A stretch of DNA of 64,000 bases from Xanthomonas campestris pv. phormiicola (GCA_025666215.1 CP102593.1:620001-684000); one strand, 5' to 3'; positions 33,667 through 42,803 are shown, counted from the stretch's first letter. Made by a program: numbers and translations. The notes: generated from the sequence alone by a model not told the origin.

Positions 33667-35795
33667 GCTTGTTTCTCCTTCGCGACTGAAACGAACCTGT
33701 CGTCCCAGGAAGGGCTGACCTCCGTACCATCCGCACCGATCCTGATCCGTGCATCCCCGAGGATCCCAGGGTCCCTCACGATCGGGCCGGACAACCTGGC
33801 CTTGGTGGTATCGAGCAAGGCGACGACCGTACGAGGCAGGGATGCGGGCGACAAGCCGCGCTCCAGTTCCTTGACCGCCTTGAAAAGCTCGTATGTCAAT
33901 GCGATTGATTGCAGGGATTGGCCGCTCCCCACCTCGAGGAAGCAGAGAGGGGATCGGGGCCGTCCGGCGGTAGGAAGGCGAAGCATCCTGACCTGGCGAA
34001 CTGGCACTACCAAGATGGCTTGTCGCTGTTGCGGCGGAAGCGGTTGCCCAAAGGTGGTGGTAAGCGAAACTTCAAAGTCTTGCCCATTGTTGAGTAGGTT
34101 CTTCACCTGTTTCGCCACCTCGAACAACCTCTGGCCCCTGTCGTCGTCTTCTACTACTTGCTGGAAGGCCTCGAGGATGTTCACGTCGGCCACGACGGCA
34201 GAGCGCGTGCAGACGCTGCGCCTGACCAACCGACACGCGAAGTCGCGAACGATTCGCTGCAAGCGACTTGCCGCTGCCGGGTTCCTCCGGCGGACGGAGG
34301 CCGAGGAAAGCAAGTCATCTGCCTTGGCTAGCTTGCGCAACAGCTCGAGCTCGGTTTTTGCCAGTACTTGGTACTTGCGGACGAACTCGATACCGCCCAC
34401 GATGGAGCGGCTGAACCGGGTGTCGAGCTCGCCAAGCAGTACCTTGCTCCGGCCGCTGACCGCCACCTCGACGTCAGGGCTAGCCATTGCCGGGTCCAGC
34501 AGGTCTACCAGGTTCTCCAGCAGGGAACCGATCGCCGCCGGCAGGTATGAGTCCTTGCGCTCCTGCAGGAAATGCTGGAGCCCTAGCAGGACGCGAACCT
34601 CGGGCTTCTCCTTGTCGAGCATTAAGTCCTTGATGCCGTGTCGCAACGCGCTGGCTGCTTCCGGTTCCCAACGATGGAAAAGCGCGTGCTGGTAGCCGGA
34701 GGTCGCAAGGTGGAATGCGGCGGTCAACTGCTGTCGCCGGGGGGTGCTCGCTTGTTCGGCCGCCTTGTCTTGCTCCATCAAGTACGCGGCCCACTGGCAA
34801 GGATCGCCTTGCTGGTCCTGGCCTGCAGGGCGGCTGCCCGCGAGCAAGTAGGAGACAAGGGAGAAGAGATCGCGGAAGCTCCAGCGCTTGCCACTTGCCA
34901 GTTCGTACCAGCGCAGGATCTGAAGCAATGCGATACGGGGCTCTTCGCGAGCTAGCAGGCGCTGGCTATGGCAAAAGGGGCAGTCGTCACCGGCGGGGCA
35001 TTCGCCGGCACCGGGCCAGTGCGTCGGACTCGTGGCGTATGCAATGAGGGTCGAGGCAGGAGAGGGTAGCCCCTCGTCGGGACTGACCAGCAATGACTCG
35101 ACATCCATTGGCCAGACGGCAACTTCAGGGAAATCGACCAGCGGCCAGCATGAAGGCGCGGTGGAAGAAAGGCTGACGGACCGTGTGACCGCCTCGAGCA
35201 AGTCCCGCGCTCGGCCAAGGCCATGGTCAAGCGCGTGGATCAATGCGTCGTCCAGAACACCACGATTGACGCAGCACAGATAGTAGCGTCCAGGGGTGCT
35301 ATCGAGCAGTCCAAGAAGCTCCTCCACCAGCAACTCCGGAGCGGGGCGTCCCTCTTGCCCGGCCGTGGCTGACGCGTCCTGCACGATGGACAATTGCATC
35401 TGCCGTGGCACGGAGGCGAGGTTACCCGCGTCGATGTCGACAACCCGGGCGACGGCTTTGCCGGCGGGTGGGTGGAACGCCTCTGACAGGCTTTCGATCA
35501 GCTTTCCCTTGGCTGCCAGTCCCTTGTCTAGGCAGTTGATCGTGTGCTCGATCGCCTCGGTCTTTCCGTTCCCGGGGCCACCTACCAGTAGCAGTATGCG
35601 AGGGGTTCCCGGCGCTCCGGATGCTGCCTCCTGCGCCCAGACCTCGAGCCGCGAGATCAAGCGAGTACGCAGCAGCTCCCTGCCAGGCCGGCCGCTGCCA
35701 GGATCAAACAAGCGCTTGACGCCACCCGAGTGATGTCCGGCCCATTCAAGGAGGTCCTTCGGGAACCTTGGACTCGCCTTCGATGCATTTTCCAT
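33663..35795 (-). CDS. DndF/DptF-like P-loop NTPase
   Basis: This 710-residue ATPase has Walker A GGPGNGKTE at residues 72-80, a strand RVVDIDAGNL near 118-126 and CCVNRGVLDDAL at 174-185. A probable zinc site follows (Cys266, Cys272, Cys275, His276 in ECPAGDDCPFCHS), and WSFRDLFSLVSYLL after it is a sensor-like helix. DptF has the same order: an N-terminal P-loop, an N-x-G loop, a Cys-containing stretch and an FRD helix; this protein is somewhat longer than typical DptF. It starts 18 bp after the methyltransferase gene and overlaps the next gene by four bases. A regulatory ATPase for the restriction complex is the likely role. Confidence 0.65.
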   Translation of the reverse strand: MENASKASPRFPKDLLEWAGHHSGGVKRLFDPGSGRPGRELLRTRLISRLEVWAQEAASGAPGTPRILLLVGGPGNGKTEAIEHTINCLDKGLAAKGKLIESLSEAFHPPAGKAVARVVDIDAGNLASVPRQMQLSIVQDASATAGQEGRPAPELLVEELLGLLDSTPGRYYLCCVNRGVLDDALIHALDHGLGRARDLLEAVTRSVSLSSTAPSCWPLVDFPEVAVWPMDVESLLVSPDEGLPSPASTLIAYATSPTHWPGAGECPAGDDCPFCHSQRLLAREEPRIALLQILRWYELASGKRWSFRDLFSLVSYLLAGSRPAGQDQQGDPCQWAAYLMEQDKAAEQASTPRRQQLTAAFHLATSGYQHALFHRWEPEAASALRHGIKDLMLDKEKPEVRVLLGLQHFLQERKDSYLPAAIGSLLENLVDLLDPAMASPDVEVAVSGRSKVLLGELDTRFSRSIVGGIEFVRKYQVLAKTELELLRKLAKADDLLSSASVRRRNPAAASRLQRIVRDFACRLVRRSVCTRSAVVADVNILEAFQQVVEDDDRGQRLFEVAKQVKNLLNNGQDFEVSLTTTFGQPLPPQQRQAILVVPVRQVRMLRLPTAGRPRSPLCFLEVGSGQSLQSIALTYELFKAVKELERGLSPASLPRTVVALLDTTKARLSGPIVRDPGILGDARIRIGADGTEVSPSWDDRFVSVAKEKQA

Positions 35796-35813
35796 GAGTT
35801 CCCTCTACCTTCT

Positions 35814-37157
35814 TTATGCCATGGCCACTGCGAGCGCGGGCTGCCTTGCCACGCTAGCTCTTGCTTGCTGTTTGGTCGATTGCTTCAACTGGTCGAGGAT
35901 GGACATAACGGCAAGGCCGATGGCCTCGGCGAGTAGCGGGGGGACTGCGTTGCCTACCTGGGTGTAGCGGGGGCATTCCTTGGTACGCATCTTGCCGCCG
36001 GTCGTGAACTTGCCGCGGAAGCGAAACCAGTCAGGGAAACTCTGCAACCGGGCGCTTTCCCGCACGGTGAGGATCCTGGGCTCGGAGTAGTGAAGGACAT
36101 CGTCCGGTAGGGTGGTGATCGTCGGCGCGGGTTCCCAGGCCGACATGGGGTAGACCCGGTGTTTCTTGATTCCGAACCGTGCCCGGCTTGCCTCGTTCAT
36201 CCTTACTCCTTGGGTGCACTCCTTGATGATCGCCCGGAACCGCTCCCGTACCTCGTCCCCGTGCCGCGCGAGGCGCATGCTGTCCATGGCATCAGTCCGG
36301 CAATGCTTGTGCATCAGCTTCTGGTAGCTAGTCGATGGGCCGAGATACACAGGCTCTTCGAAACCCTTGGGCGAGAAGGGATCGACGCAAGTGGTGGTGA
36401 AGGTGCGCTTGACCAAGAGATCCGATATCGCATCTTGGGCCGAGACAAGCTTGGTCTTGGGAAGCCCATGCTTGGCGAGCATCTCCAGCCGCTTCGACCC
36501 AAGTGCCTTGAAGGCATGCATGACGCCTCCCTCGAGCCTTGACGCTAGATGCCCAGCTATTCCAATGACGATCAGGCGCGAACGCCGCTGGGGCACCCCG
36601 AACAGGGATGCATCCACGATCTGGCCGTGTACTTCATAGCCAATGCCTTCGAGGCTTCTCTTGAGCTTCTCGTAGTAGGACTCCGGGACCTGCGCCTCCG
36701 CTCCTTCTTCCTGCTCGATCCCCTTGCTCGAATGCGCGACCTTCATACCAGGAACGTTCTCCAGTACCAGGATCGACGGCCGTATGGCGTCTACGACCTG
36801 CACGTACTTCTCGAACAACTGGTTCCGGGGGTCGGCCTCCTGTCTCCGGCCAGCGAAGCTAAATCCCTGGCATGGCGGGCCGCCAGCGAGCACATCGATC
36901 TCGCCCCGAAGGCCGGCAAGTTCGCCACGATGGTTGTCCAATAGCTCGTCGATACCGCAGGCCTGCTTTTTCAGCCAGGATGGCCAATCGAACTTGTCGA
37001 CCGGAACTTTCCTGTCCCCGAGGAAGTTGTCGGAGAACGTCTCGAACGCCATCGGGTCCCGCTCCACGGCGAACCTGCCTTGTAGCCCTGCCATGGACAG
37101 TCCTAGCGAAAGGCCGCCACAGCCGGAGAATAGGTCTACGAATTTGTACTTGGACAT
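35814..37157 (-). CDS. dcm: DNA cytosine-C5 methyltransferase
   Basis: This 447-residue enzyme transfers a methyl group from S-adenosylmethionine to carbon 5 of cytosine in a specific DNA site. All main motifs are present: I FVDLFSGCGGLSLGL (7-21), IV GGPPCQGFS with catalytic Cys96, VI ENVPG, VIII QRRSRL, IX-like APTITTLPDD and X QVGNAVPP. The region between VIII and X (about 250-380) is the target-recognition part; its site cannot be read from sequence. ATG 37157 starts the conserved fold directly. It heads the operon that continues with the DndFGH-like genes and vsr. No dedicated type II endonuclease is adjacent, so the DndFGH-like proteins may be the matching restriction arm. Confidence 0.95.
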   Translation of the reverse strand: MSKYKFVDLFSGCGGLSLGLSMAGLQGRFAVERDPMAFETFSDNFLGDRKVPVDKFDWPSWLKKQACGIDELLDNHRGELAGLRGEIDVLAGGPPCQGFSFAGRRQEADPRNQLFEKYVQVVDAIRPSILVLENVPGMKVAHSSKGIEQEEGAEAQVPESYYEKLKRSLEGIGYEVHGQIVDASLFGVPQRRSRLIVIGIAGHLASRLEGGVMHAFKALGSKRLEMLAKHGLPKTKLVSAQDAISDLLVKRTFTTTCVDPFSPKGFEEPVYLGPSTSYQKLMHKHCRTDAMDSMRLARHGDEVRERFRAIIKECTQGVRMNEASRARFGIKKHRVYPMSAWEPAPTITTLPDDVLHYSEPRILTVRESARLQSFPDWFRFRGKFTTGGKMRTKECPRYTQVGNAVPPLLAEAIGLAVMSILDQLKQSTKQQARASVARQPALAVAMA

Positions 37158-37376
37158 GTATGGGCTAGGTTTCTTGGTGTCGGGCTGGACAACGTGATCA
37201 CGGGGGACGTAGTTGCCCTCCCGCCTATCTGGCGTGCTCCCTGGATCGTGGGCATATCGGCGCGGCTGGCGCATCTGCTTGGATCTCGCCGTGTCTACGC
37301 CATGGAGAAGGACGTTCAATTGCGCGCCTCTGCGGGCGCAGTGGAAGGGAGGTCCGCAAGGCAACCGGCCATGGGC

Positions 37377-37970
37377 TCAGCCACGTACGGACTCCTTGCC
37401 GATCGCCTGCGCCAGCCACGATGGAAGGATGGCGCGCGAGCTCGTCAGCGCGTGCCATTCAGGTGGGGGAAGGGTGCGTCGTAGTGCGATCAGGGCCTTG
37501 CTCGCATGCGCCGGGCCCATCCAGGCAAGGGCGCGTATTGCTGCACCTGCCGGACTGCTGCCCAGCACCAGCATCCATTGGGGCGCGTGCTTCACGAGCA
37601 CCTCCGAGCGTCCAAGCTGCAGCTTCTTGGTACGCCCGGACGTGAGGAAGACCTCTTCTGCAGGCACTTGCCTGGTCAGCCCCAGAAGGTTCGCGGCACT
37701 GGCTCCATGCGAGGCGACCATGTCGCCGCTCTGCTCGGCGATTGACTTTACGACCTTGTCGGGCGAAGGCGGGCGTGCGCCGGACCGGCAAGGGACCGGG
37801 GCAACATATGTTCCCCGCGCGACACGTAGCAACTTGCCCTCCTTCGCAAGGCGAGAAAAGGCTTGGTCAATCGCGGCCCTGCTTCCAAGATGCAGGAATT
37901 CCTTTGGGGAAAGGACGCCTCCCTCGGTCAGGGATCGCGCATGCAGCATGATCGACTCTGGCAGGTTCAT
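37377..37970 (-). CDS. AbiEi-like antitoxin/regulator (DUF6088)
   Basis: This 197-residue protein resembles the AbiEi antitoxin family (DUF6088). The N-terminal winged HTH covers LHARSLTEGGVLSPKEFLHLGS to KEGKLLRVARGTYVAPV, and the C-terminal domain has ASAANLLGLTRQVP and HAPQWMLVLGSSPAGAAIRALAW. AbiEi binds inverted repeats in its own promoter and neutralises the AbiEii nucleotidyltransferase toxin. I chose ATG 37970 (MNLPESIMLHA) because GAGGG lies five bases upstream and a -10 box TAGAAT with an inverted repeat lies just before it; the longer start at 38030 would place these inside the gene. No AbiEii partner is adjacent. It may instead act on the methyltransferase operon 220 bp downstream. 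Confidence 0.8.
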   Translation of the reverse strand: MNLPESIMLHARSLTEGGVLSPKEFLHLGSRAAIDQAFSRLAKEGKLLRVARGTYVAPVPCRSGARPPSPDKVVKSIAEQSGDMVASHGASAANLLGLTRQVPAEEVFLTSGRTKKLQLGRSEVLVKHAPQWMLVLGSSPAGAAIRALAWMGPAHASKALIALRRTLPPPEWHALTSSRAILPSWLAQAIGKESVRG

Positions 37971-37993
37971 GTCAGCCCTCGTGGGAAGTAAGA

Positions 37994-38021
37994 ATTCTAC
38001 GTCAGTTTCTGACATTCTGAC
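37994..38021 (-). promoter_or_regulatory. Promoter/operator of the AbiEi-like gene
   Basis: On the minus strand a -10 box TAGAAT (37999-37994) lies 24 bases before the start codon. Immediately upstream is GTCAG-AAA-CTGAC (38013-38001), a perfect inverted repeat, and a further GTCAG at 38021-38017. A repressor bound here would cover the -35 to -10 spacer. Self-repression by the AbiEi-like protein is the simple reading. Confidence 0.6.
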
Positions 38022-38072
38022 TGCTGCCATGCACCGTTAGGGCACCTCATCTTTGCCTCCTGTCCTCTCACA

Positions 38073-38098
38073 GCTTGCGATTGGCGGCAATCGCAAGC
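38073..38098. repeat. Perfect 10-bp hairpin near the island's right end
   Basis: GCTTGCGATT and AATCGCAAGC enclose GGCGGC. There is no T run on either side, so it is probably not an intrinsic terminator. It lies between the AbiEi-like promoter and the IS remnant and could be an IS end or recombination-related structure. Confidence 0.45.
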
Positions 38099-38145
38099 AC
38101 TGGATCGAAGTATTCTTCCCCTCGATCGAGCCCGTTCAGAGAAGC

Positions 38146-38396
38146 TGCTGTGACGCGGAGTACAACGGCAAGCGCAAGCGGACGCGTCGAGAGGTGTTTC
38201 TGTCCGAGTGGATCAGGTGGTGCCGCGGAGGGCCTGCTGGTGCTGGTCGACCGCACTACCCGAAGCCTGGCAGCCAGGCCGTCAGCCATACCCGCTGGAG
38301 ACGATGCTACGCATCCACTTTTTCATGCGACACCGTGCAACATCTGGCATAGGCCGTTGCGATGAAGCTGTCAGGTCTTCTATTGGGCAAATGTGA
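38146..38396 (+). pseudogene. IS5-family transposase remnant
   Basis: The plus strand reads CCDAEYNGKRKRTRREVFLSE, changes frame near 38205, then reads DQVVPRRACW and PYPLETMLRIHFFMRH before stopping. These are the N-terminal blocks of IS5-type transposases (KRTRREIFL, MDxVVPW, PLExMLRI). The catalytic DDE part is missing. It marks the island's right end as a landing site for elements. Confidence 0.75.
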
Positions 38397-38700
38397 GCTT
38401 GCCGGTCAGTGTGTTTTGAGCTTCTATGACTTGATTTGGCTCGGCTTTCTGCGCTACTCGCCCGCGATCAATGTAGCGCGCTCGCGCGCGTTCAACGCAG
38501 AGCATCTGGCTGGAGGGCAAGGGTCACTACGGCATGGACTTGAAGTCAGGCAGGATCAGTTAGAACGAAGGCTGTTTGCATTCTGAAGAAGAGGGCGAGG
38601 CTTTGGACCGGCAGAGTCACTTCTGCTGTGCCACCCTGATTCAGCTATGGCTTAGTTGCGTGCTGCTGTCCAATGATGTCCATGGATGTCTACAAAATTT
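38397..38700. other. Decayed sequence inside the right end
   Basis: About 300 bp without a recognisable gene. Short open stretches (for example around 38500-38570, KGHYGMDLKSG) look like gene debris, possibly of transposase origin. No promoter or RNA is evident. Confidence 0.4.
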
Positions 38701-38721
38701 GGGGGCATTAATGGGGGCATT
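38701..38721 (+). repeat. Right terminal repeat pair, GGGGGCATT type
   Basis: GGGGGCAT, then TA, then ATGGGGGCATT minus the shared AT: the block differs from the left-end block at 2696-2716 at just two positions and keeps the same orientation. It lies about 55 bp inside the attR core, whereas the left copy lies about 120 bp inside attL. A binding site for the integrase arm domain or excisionase is the likely function. Confidence 0.7.
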
Positions 38722-38774
38722 TGTGCCTTGAATTCTGCATTTTTCATTTATAGAACAAGAGATTGTGCTTAAAT

Positions 38775-38790
38775 TTCGAATCCCTCCGGG
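38775..38790 (+). other. attR core
   Basis: TTCGAATCCCTCCGGG is an exact copy of tRNA-Arg positions 2561-2576. Downstream sequence is high-GC chromosome; upstream is the AT-richer island. It marks the right boundary of the 36.2 kb element. Confidence 0.88.
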
Positions 38791-39311
38791 TCCCCAGCCT
38801 GCATGGCCTCTTCGACCGCGAATCCTGCCGGTGGTGGACACCGCCTTCGGCGCTGCGGCGATCGTCGGCCTGCGGCGTATGACGCCGCTGCGCGGACTAG
38901 TACGGCTCGGGATGCCGCGCTGGCACCCTCTGCGTCGAAAGGCCGGCGCGCACTGCGTGTCTCTCCGCGCGCTCCGCATCATCGTCCATCGCGCATGGAA
39001 TTCCTTCCGCCGCTGGCCTGCATCGCCTTCGGCATTGCGGCGACCGGCGGTCTTGGGCGCGTGACGCCGCCGCTCCCCGGGATGCCGCGCTGGATTTCGC
39101 TGGGCTGCATCGCCAGCGCGTGCGGCGCACACAACACGACGTCCTCCGTCGTGCCGGCGCCGCCGCTGAGACGCTCGCGGCCGCGGTTTCTACGTTCGCG
39201 GCGGTCCAGGGCGGGCCATCTCTTTCGCATCCTCTCCGGTGCCCGTGTCAGCGAGGCCGCCATGAATGTCGTGGGGCGGGCTCCGTTGCGGCCCCTTGCC
39301 GGAGGCCACCG
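38791..39311. other. Intergenic region right of the island
   Basis: About 520 bp with no gene. Two degenerate copies of a roughly 65-bp segment are present, near 38843-38910 and 39023-39095. Both contain a GCCTTCGGC-type start and GGGATGCCGCGCTGG near the end. GGAGG at 39301-39305 is the ribosome-binding site of the hydrolase gene. Confidence 0.5.
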
Positions 39312-40142
39312 GTGATCGGTCCGCGCACCCCGCTAGGCAAGCCTGCGGTGCACTTGCTGGGCGACGACGATGCGCTGGCCTACCTGCGGCTCGGCGACGG
39401 CGCCCCGGTGGTGCTGGTGCATGGTGCGCTGTGCGACTACCGCTATTGGGCGCCGCAACTGCGCGGCCTGTCCGAGGGCTTCGAGGTCGCCGCACTGAGC
39501 CTGGGCCAGTATTTCCCGCAGTTGCCCTCGTCGCTGCGGCATCGCTTCGGCTGGCGTTGGCATGCGCAGCAGGTTGCCGGGTTCCTCGCCAGCTACGGAC
39601 AACCGGTGCATCTGGTCGGGCACTCGCGCGGTGCCGCCGTGGCCTGGCAGGCCGCGCTGCGGCAGCCGGCGGCGATCGCCAGCCTGAGCCTGTTCGATCC
39701 GGGCGGGCCGCAGCCGCAGGGCCTGCCGGAGGAGGTGGTGGCGATCCGCGCGCGGGCGATCGCCTTGCTGCGCGACGGGCAGGTCGAGGTCGGCCTGGAA
39801 TGCTTCGTCGATTCGGTCAGCCAGCCCGGCGCCTGGGCGCGCAGCAGCGCGACGTTCCGGCAGATGGTGCGCGACAACGCGCAGACCCTGGTGCCGCAGA
39901 TCGGCGATGCGCTGCCGGCCTACGACCGCGAAAAGGCCGCGGCGCTGGCGCTGCCGGTGCTGCTGGTCAGCGGCGAACTGAGTCCGGCGCAGTACCGCGA
40001 CAACGCGTCCGCGCTGGCCGAGTGGTTGCCCGATGCGCGCCACCACGTCCTCGCCGGCGCCTCGCACGGGATGACCTTCACCCATGCGCGGCGCTGCAAT
40101 GCCTTGCTGGCCGAGTTCGTGACATCGGTGCCGGTAGGTTGA
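39312..40142 (+). CDS. Alpha/beta-fold hydrolase
   Basis: This 276-residue enzyme has the alpha/beta-hydrolase pattern: oxyanion-hole strand VVLVHGALCD, nucleophile elbow VGHSRGAAVA with Ser in GHSRG, an acidic strand LLVSGELSP, and the catalytic His in AGASHGMTF near the end. Substrate cannot be told from sequence; esterase, haloperoxidase-like and carbon-carbon hydrolase relatives all look like this. The start is GTG at 39312, because GGAGG lies six bases upstream and the conserved fold begins soon after. It is a single-gene unit beside the island. Confidence 0.85.
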   Translation: MIGPRTPLGKPAVHLLGDDDALAYLRLGDGAPVVLVHGALCDYRYWAPQLRGLSEGFEVAALSLGQYFPQLPSSLRHRFGWRWHAQQVAGFLASYGQPVHLVGHSRGAAVAWQAALRQPAAIASLSLFDPGGPQPQGLPEEVVAIRARAIALLRDGQVEVGLECFVDSVSQPGAWARSSATFRQMVRDNAQTLVPQIGDALPAYDREKAAALALPVLLVSGELSPAQYRDNASALAEWLPDARHHVLAGASHGMTFTHARRCNALLAEFVTSVPVG

Positions 40143-40424
40143 AGCCACGCAGGCATCCGCGCTGACGGACCGTCGCCCGTCGCGCGGAAATGATCGGAAG
40201 CGATGCTGGCCGGCATTGCCGTGATGTGCGGCCAGCAACCGTGGTCGGCGGCAGGCGGCGGGATGGCGCTATCGCACAACTGCGGCGCTTTGTGTGCAGC
40301 GTGCCCTGCTGCGTCGCCGCCGCACCCGCTTGCGGCATGCGCGTTGCGGTATGCCAGGCCGCTACGCGGCTCCGTGCCGTGGACGCATGCAGACCAGGCG
40401 GCTGCTGCGCCTGCACGCTTGGCG

Positions 40425-41984
40425 CTATCGCGCCGCGTGCCGCGCTTCGCCTGCGCGCGCAAACGAACCCGGCTGAGGCGAAGTGGGCTCGCCGCGATCC
40501 AGTTGCCGATAGCCGATCGCTTCGGTCAGGTGCGCGGTGGCGATCGCGTCGCTGCCAGCCAGATCGGCGATGGTGCGCGCCACGCGCAGGATGCGGTGCA
40601 AGGAGCGCGCCGACAGGCGCAGGCGGTCGATGGCGTGTTCCAGCAGCGCTTCGTCGCGCGGTTGCAGGCGGCAGTCGCGCAGGGTTTCGCTATGGCCGAG
40701 CTGGCCGTTGGGGCCGCCGGCGCGTGCGAGCTGGCGTTGCCGCGCCTGCTCCACCCGGTCGCGCACGGTGGCGCTGCTCTCGCCGGGAGCGGCGTCGGCG
40801 CGCAGCGCCTGCGGCGGCAACCGTGGCACATCCACATGCAGGTCGATGCGGTCCAGCAAGGGGCCGGAGATGCGCGCGCGATAACGGCGGATGCTGTCGT
40901 CGCTGCAGCGGCAACGGCCGCTGGCATCGCCGGCCCAGCCGCAGGGACAGGGATTCATCGCCGCGACCAGCTGGAAGCGGGCGGGGAATTCGGCGCTGCG
41001 TGCGGCGCGCGAGACGGTGACCGTGCCAGATTCCAGCGGCTCGCGCAGCACTTCCAGCGCGTGCCGGTTCCACTCGGGCAATTCGTCGAGGAACAGCACG
41101 CCGCGATGCGCCAGCGAGATCTCGCCCGGGCGCGGATGGGTGCCGCCGCCGACCAGCGACACCGCGCTGGCGGTGTGATGCGGTGCGCGGTAGGGCCGCT
41201 GCCGCCAGCGCGCCGGGTCCAGACCGCGGCCGCTGACCGAGGCGATCGCCGCCGCTTCCAGCGCCTCGGCCTCGCTGGCCTCGGGCAGAATCCCGGGCAG
41301 GCGCGAGGCCAGCAGGGTCTTGCCGCAGCCCGGGCTGCCGATCAGCAGCAGGTGGTGGTGGCCGGCGGCGGCGATCTCCAGCGCACGCCGCGCCTGCGCC
41401 TGCCCGCGCACGTCGCTCAGGTCGGGAAACGGCGTGGCCGCGGCCGGCAGGGCTTCGGCGGCGGGCAAGGTCTTGGTGCCGTTCAACAGCGCGCAGACCT
41501 CGAGCAGGGTGCGCGCGGTGAACGCCTGCACGTGCTGCGCCAGCGCCGCTTCGGGACCGTTGCCCGCCGGTACGATCAGCGTGCGTCCGGCCTGCGCGGC
41601 GGCCAGTGCCGCCGGCAGCACGCCGTCCACCGGGCGCAATTCGCCGGTCAGGGCCAGTTCGCCGAGGAATTCGTAGTGGCCCAGCGCCTGCGGGTCGAGT
41701 TGCCCGGCGGCGGCGAGGATGCCCAGCGCGATCGGCAGGTCGAAGCGGCCGCCTTCCTTGGGCAGGTCGGCCGGGGCCAGGTTGACGGTGATGCGCCGCG
41801 CCGGGAACTCGTATTGCGCACACAGGATGGCGGCGCGTACGCGATCGCGCGATTCGCGTACCGCGGCCTCGGGTAGGCCGACGATCTGCGTCGCCGGCAG
41901 TCCGCCGGACAGATGGACCTCGACCCGAACCGGAGGCGCAAGCACCCCCGCGCGGGCACGGCTGTGCACCAGCGCCAGGCTCAT
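40425..41984 (-). CDS. comM: YifB/ComM-family Mg-chelatase-like ATPase
   Basis: This 519-residue AAA+ protein matches YifB/ComM, a hexameric branch-migration helicase that helps integrate incoming DNA during natural transformation. The N-terminal ChlI-like domain has VHLSGGLPATQIVGLPEAAVRESRDRV. The ATPase has Walker A IGSPGCGKT near residue 220, Walker B-like GVLFLDELPEW, and the zinc-like Cys cluster MNPCPCGWAGD...CRCSD. The C-terminal helical domain ends with YRQLDR. The length is normal. It is followed on the same strand after ubiK, with 13 bp between them. An intact comM suggests the strain may be transformable, which fits the presence of an acquired island, though not proof. Confidence 0.93.
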   Translation of the reverse strand: MSLALVHSRARAGVLAPPVRVEVHLSGGLPATQIVGLPEAAVRESRDRVRAAILCAQYEFPARRITVNLAPADLPKEGGRFDLPIALGILAAAGQLDPQALGHYEFLGELALTGELRPVDGVLPAALAAAQAGRTLIVPAGNGPEAALAQHVQAFTARTLLEVCALLNGTKTLPAAEALPAAATPFPDLSDVRGQAQARRALEIAAAGHHHLLLIGSPGCGKTLLASRLPGILPEASEAEALEAAAIASVSGRGLDPARWRQRPYRAPHHTASAVSLVGGGTHPRPGEISLAHRGVLFLDELPEWNRHALEVLREPLESGTVTVSRAARSAEFPARFQLVAAMNPCPCGWAGDASGRCRCSDDSIRRYRARISGPLLDRIDLHVDVPRLPPQALRADAAPGESSATVRDRVEQARQRQLARAGGPNGQLGHSETLRDCRLQPRDEALLEHAIDRLRLSARSLHRILRVARTIADLAGSDAIATAHLTEAIGYRQLDRGEPTSPQPGSFARAGEARHAAR

Positions 41985-41997
41985 GGTGGCGGGTGGG

Positions 41998-42267
41998 TCA
42001 GGCTTGCGCGGACGGCGCGTCGCCGCTGCGCGCGGCTTCCAGCGCGGCGACGCTGCGTTCCAGCGCTTCCAGCTTCTCGCGGGTGCGCAGCAGCACCGCG
42101 CGCTGCACGTCGAATTCCTCGCGGGTGACCAGGTCGAGCTTGCCCAGCCCGGCCTGCAGCGCGCTCTTGAAGGTGCTCTGCAGTTCGTCGCGGGATTCGC
42201 GCAGGCCTGGCGGCACCAGGTCGCTGAGGCGGCGGGCGAGGTCGTCGAGGTGATTGAGGTCGATCAT
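41998..42267 (-). CDS. ubiK: Ubiquinone biosynthesis accessory factor UbiK
   Basis: This 89-residue coiled-coil protein matches UbiK (YqiC, BMFP family), which assists the soluble Ubi enzyme complex in aerobic ubiquinone synthesis and binds membrane lipids. An amphipathic N-terminus (LDDLARRLSDLVPPGL) leads to KLDLVTREEFDVQRAVLLRTREKLEALE, the family signature; the last part is a trimeric coiled coil. ATG 42267 has GGAG seven bases upstream; the longer frame is a leader artefact. It lies just upstream of comM on the same strand and diverges from the P-II gene. Confidence 0.92.
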   Translation of the reverse strand: MIDLNHLDDLARRLSDLVPPGLRESRDELQSTFKSALQAGLGKLDLVTREEFDVQRAVLLRTREKLEALERSVAALEAARSGDAPSAQA

Positions 42268-42379
42268 GGCGATGCTCCGGCAGGGAGCGCCAGACTGCGG
42301 CACCCTTCGGTTCGGGGCCATCGGTATCGGGCGCGGCGCGCTGTCGGAAAATTCCGGCGATGGGGCGCGCGCCATTTGA

Positions 42380-42781
<402 letters not shown>

Positions 42782-42803
42782 CGGCTGAGGCGGCGCCGCC
42801 CAT

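Noticed and set aside
26603..37157. DISARM or BREX assignment for the defence operon
   Set aside because: There is a C5 methyltransferase, but no DrmA helicase, DrmB, phospholipase-D protein, PglZ, BrxC or BrxL. The three middle genes fit DndFGH better.
40203..41876. 557-codon plus-strand frame opposite comM
   Set aside because: Shadow of the comM coding strand, with a low-complexity Gln/Arg composition.
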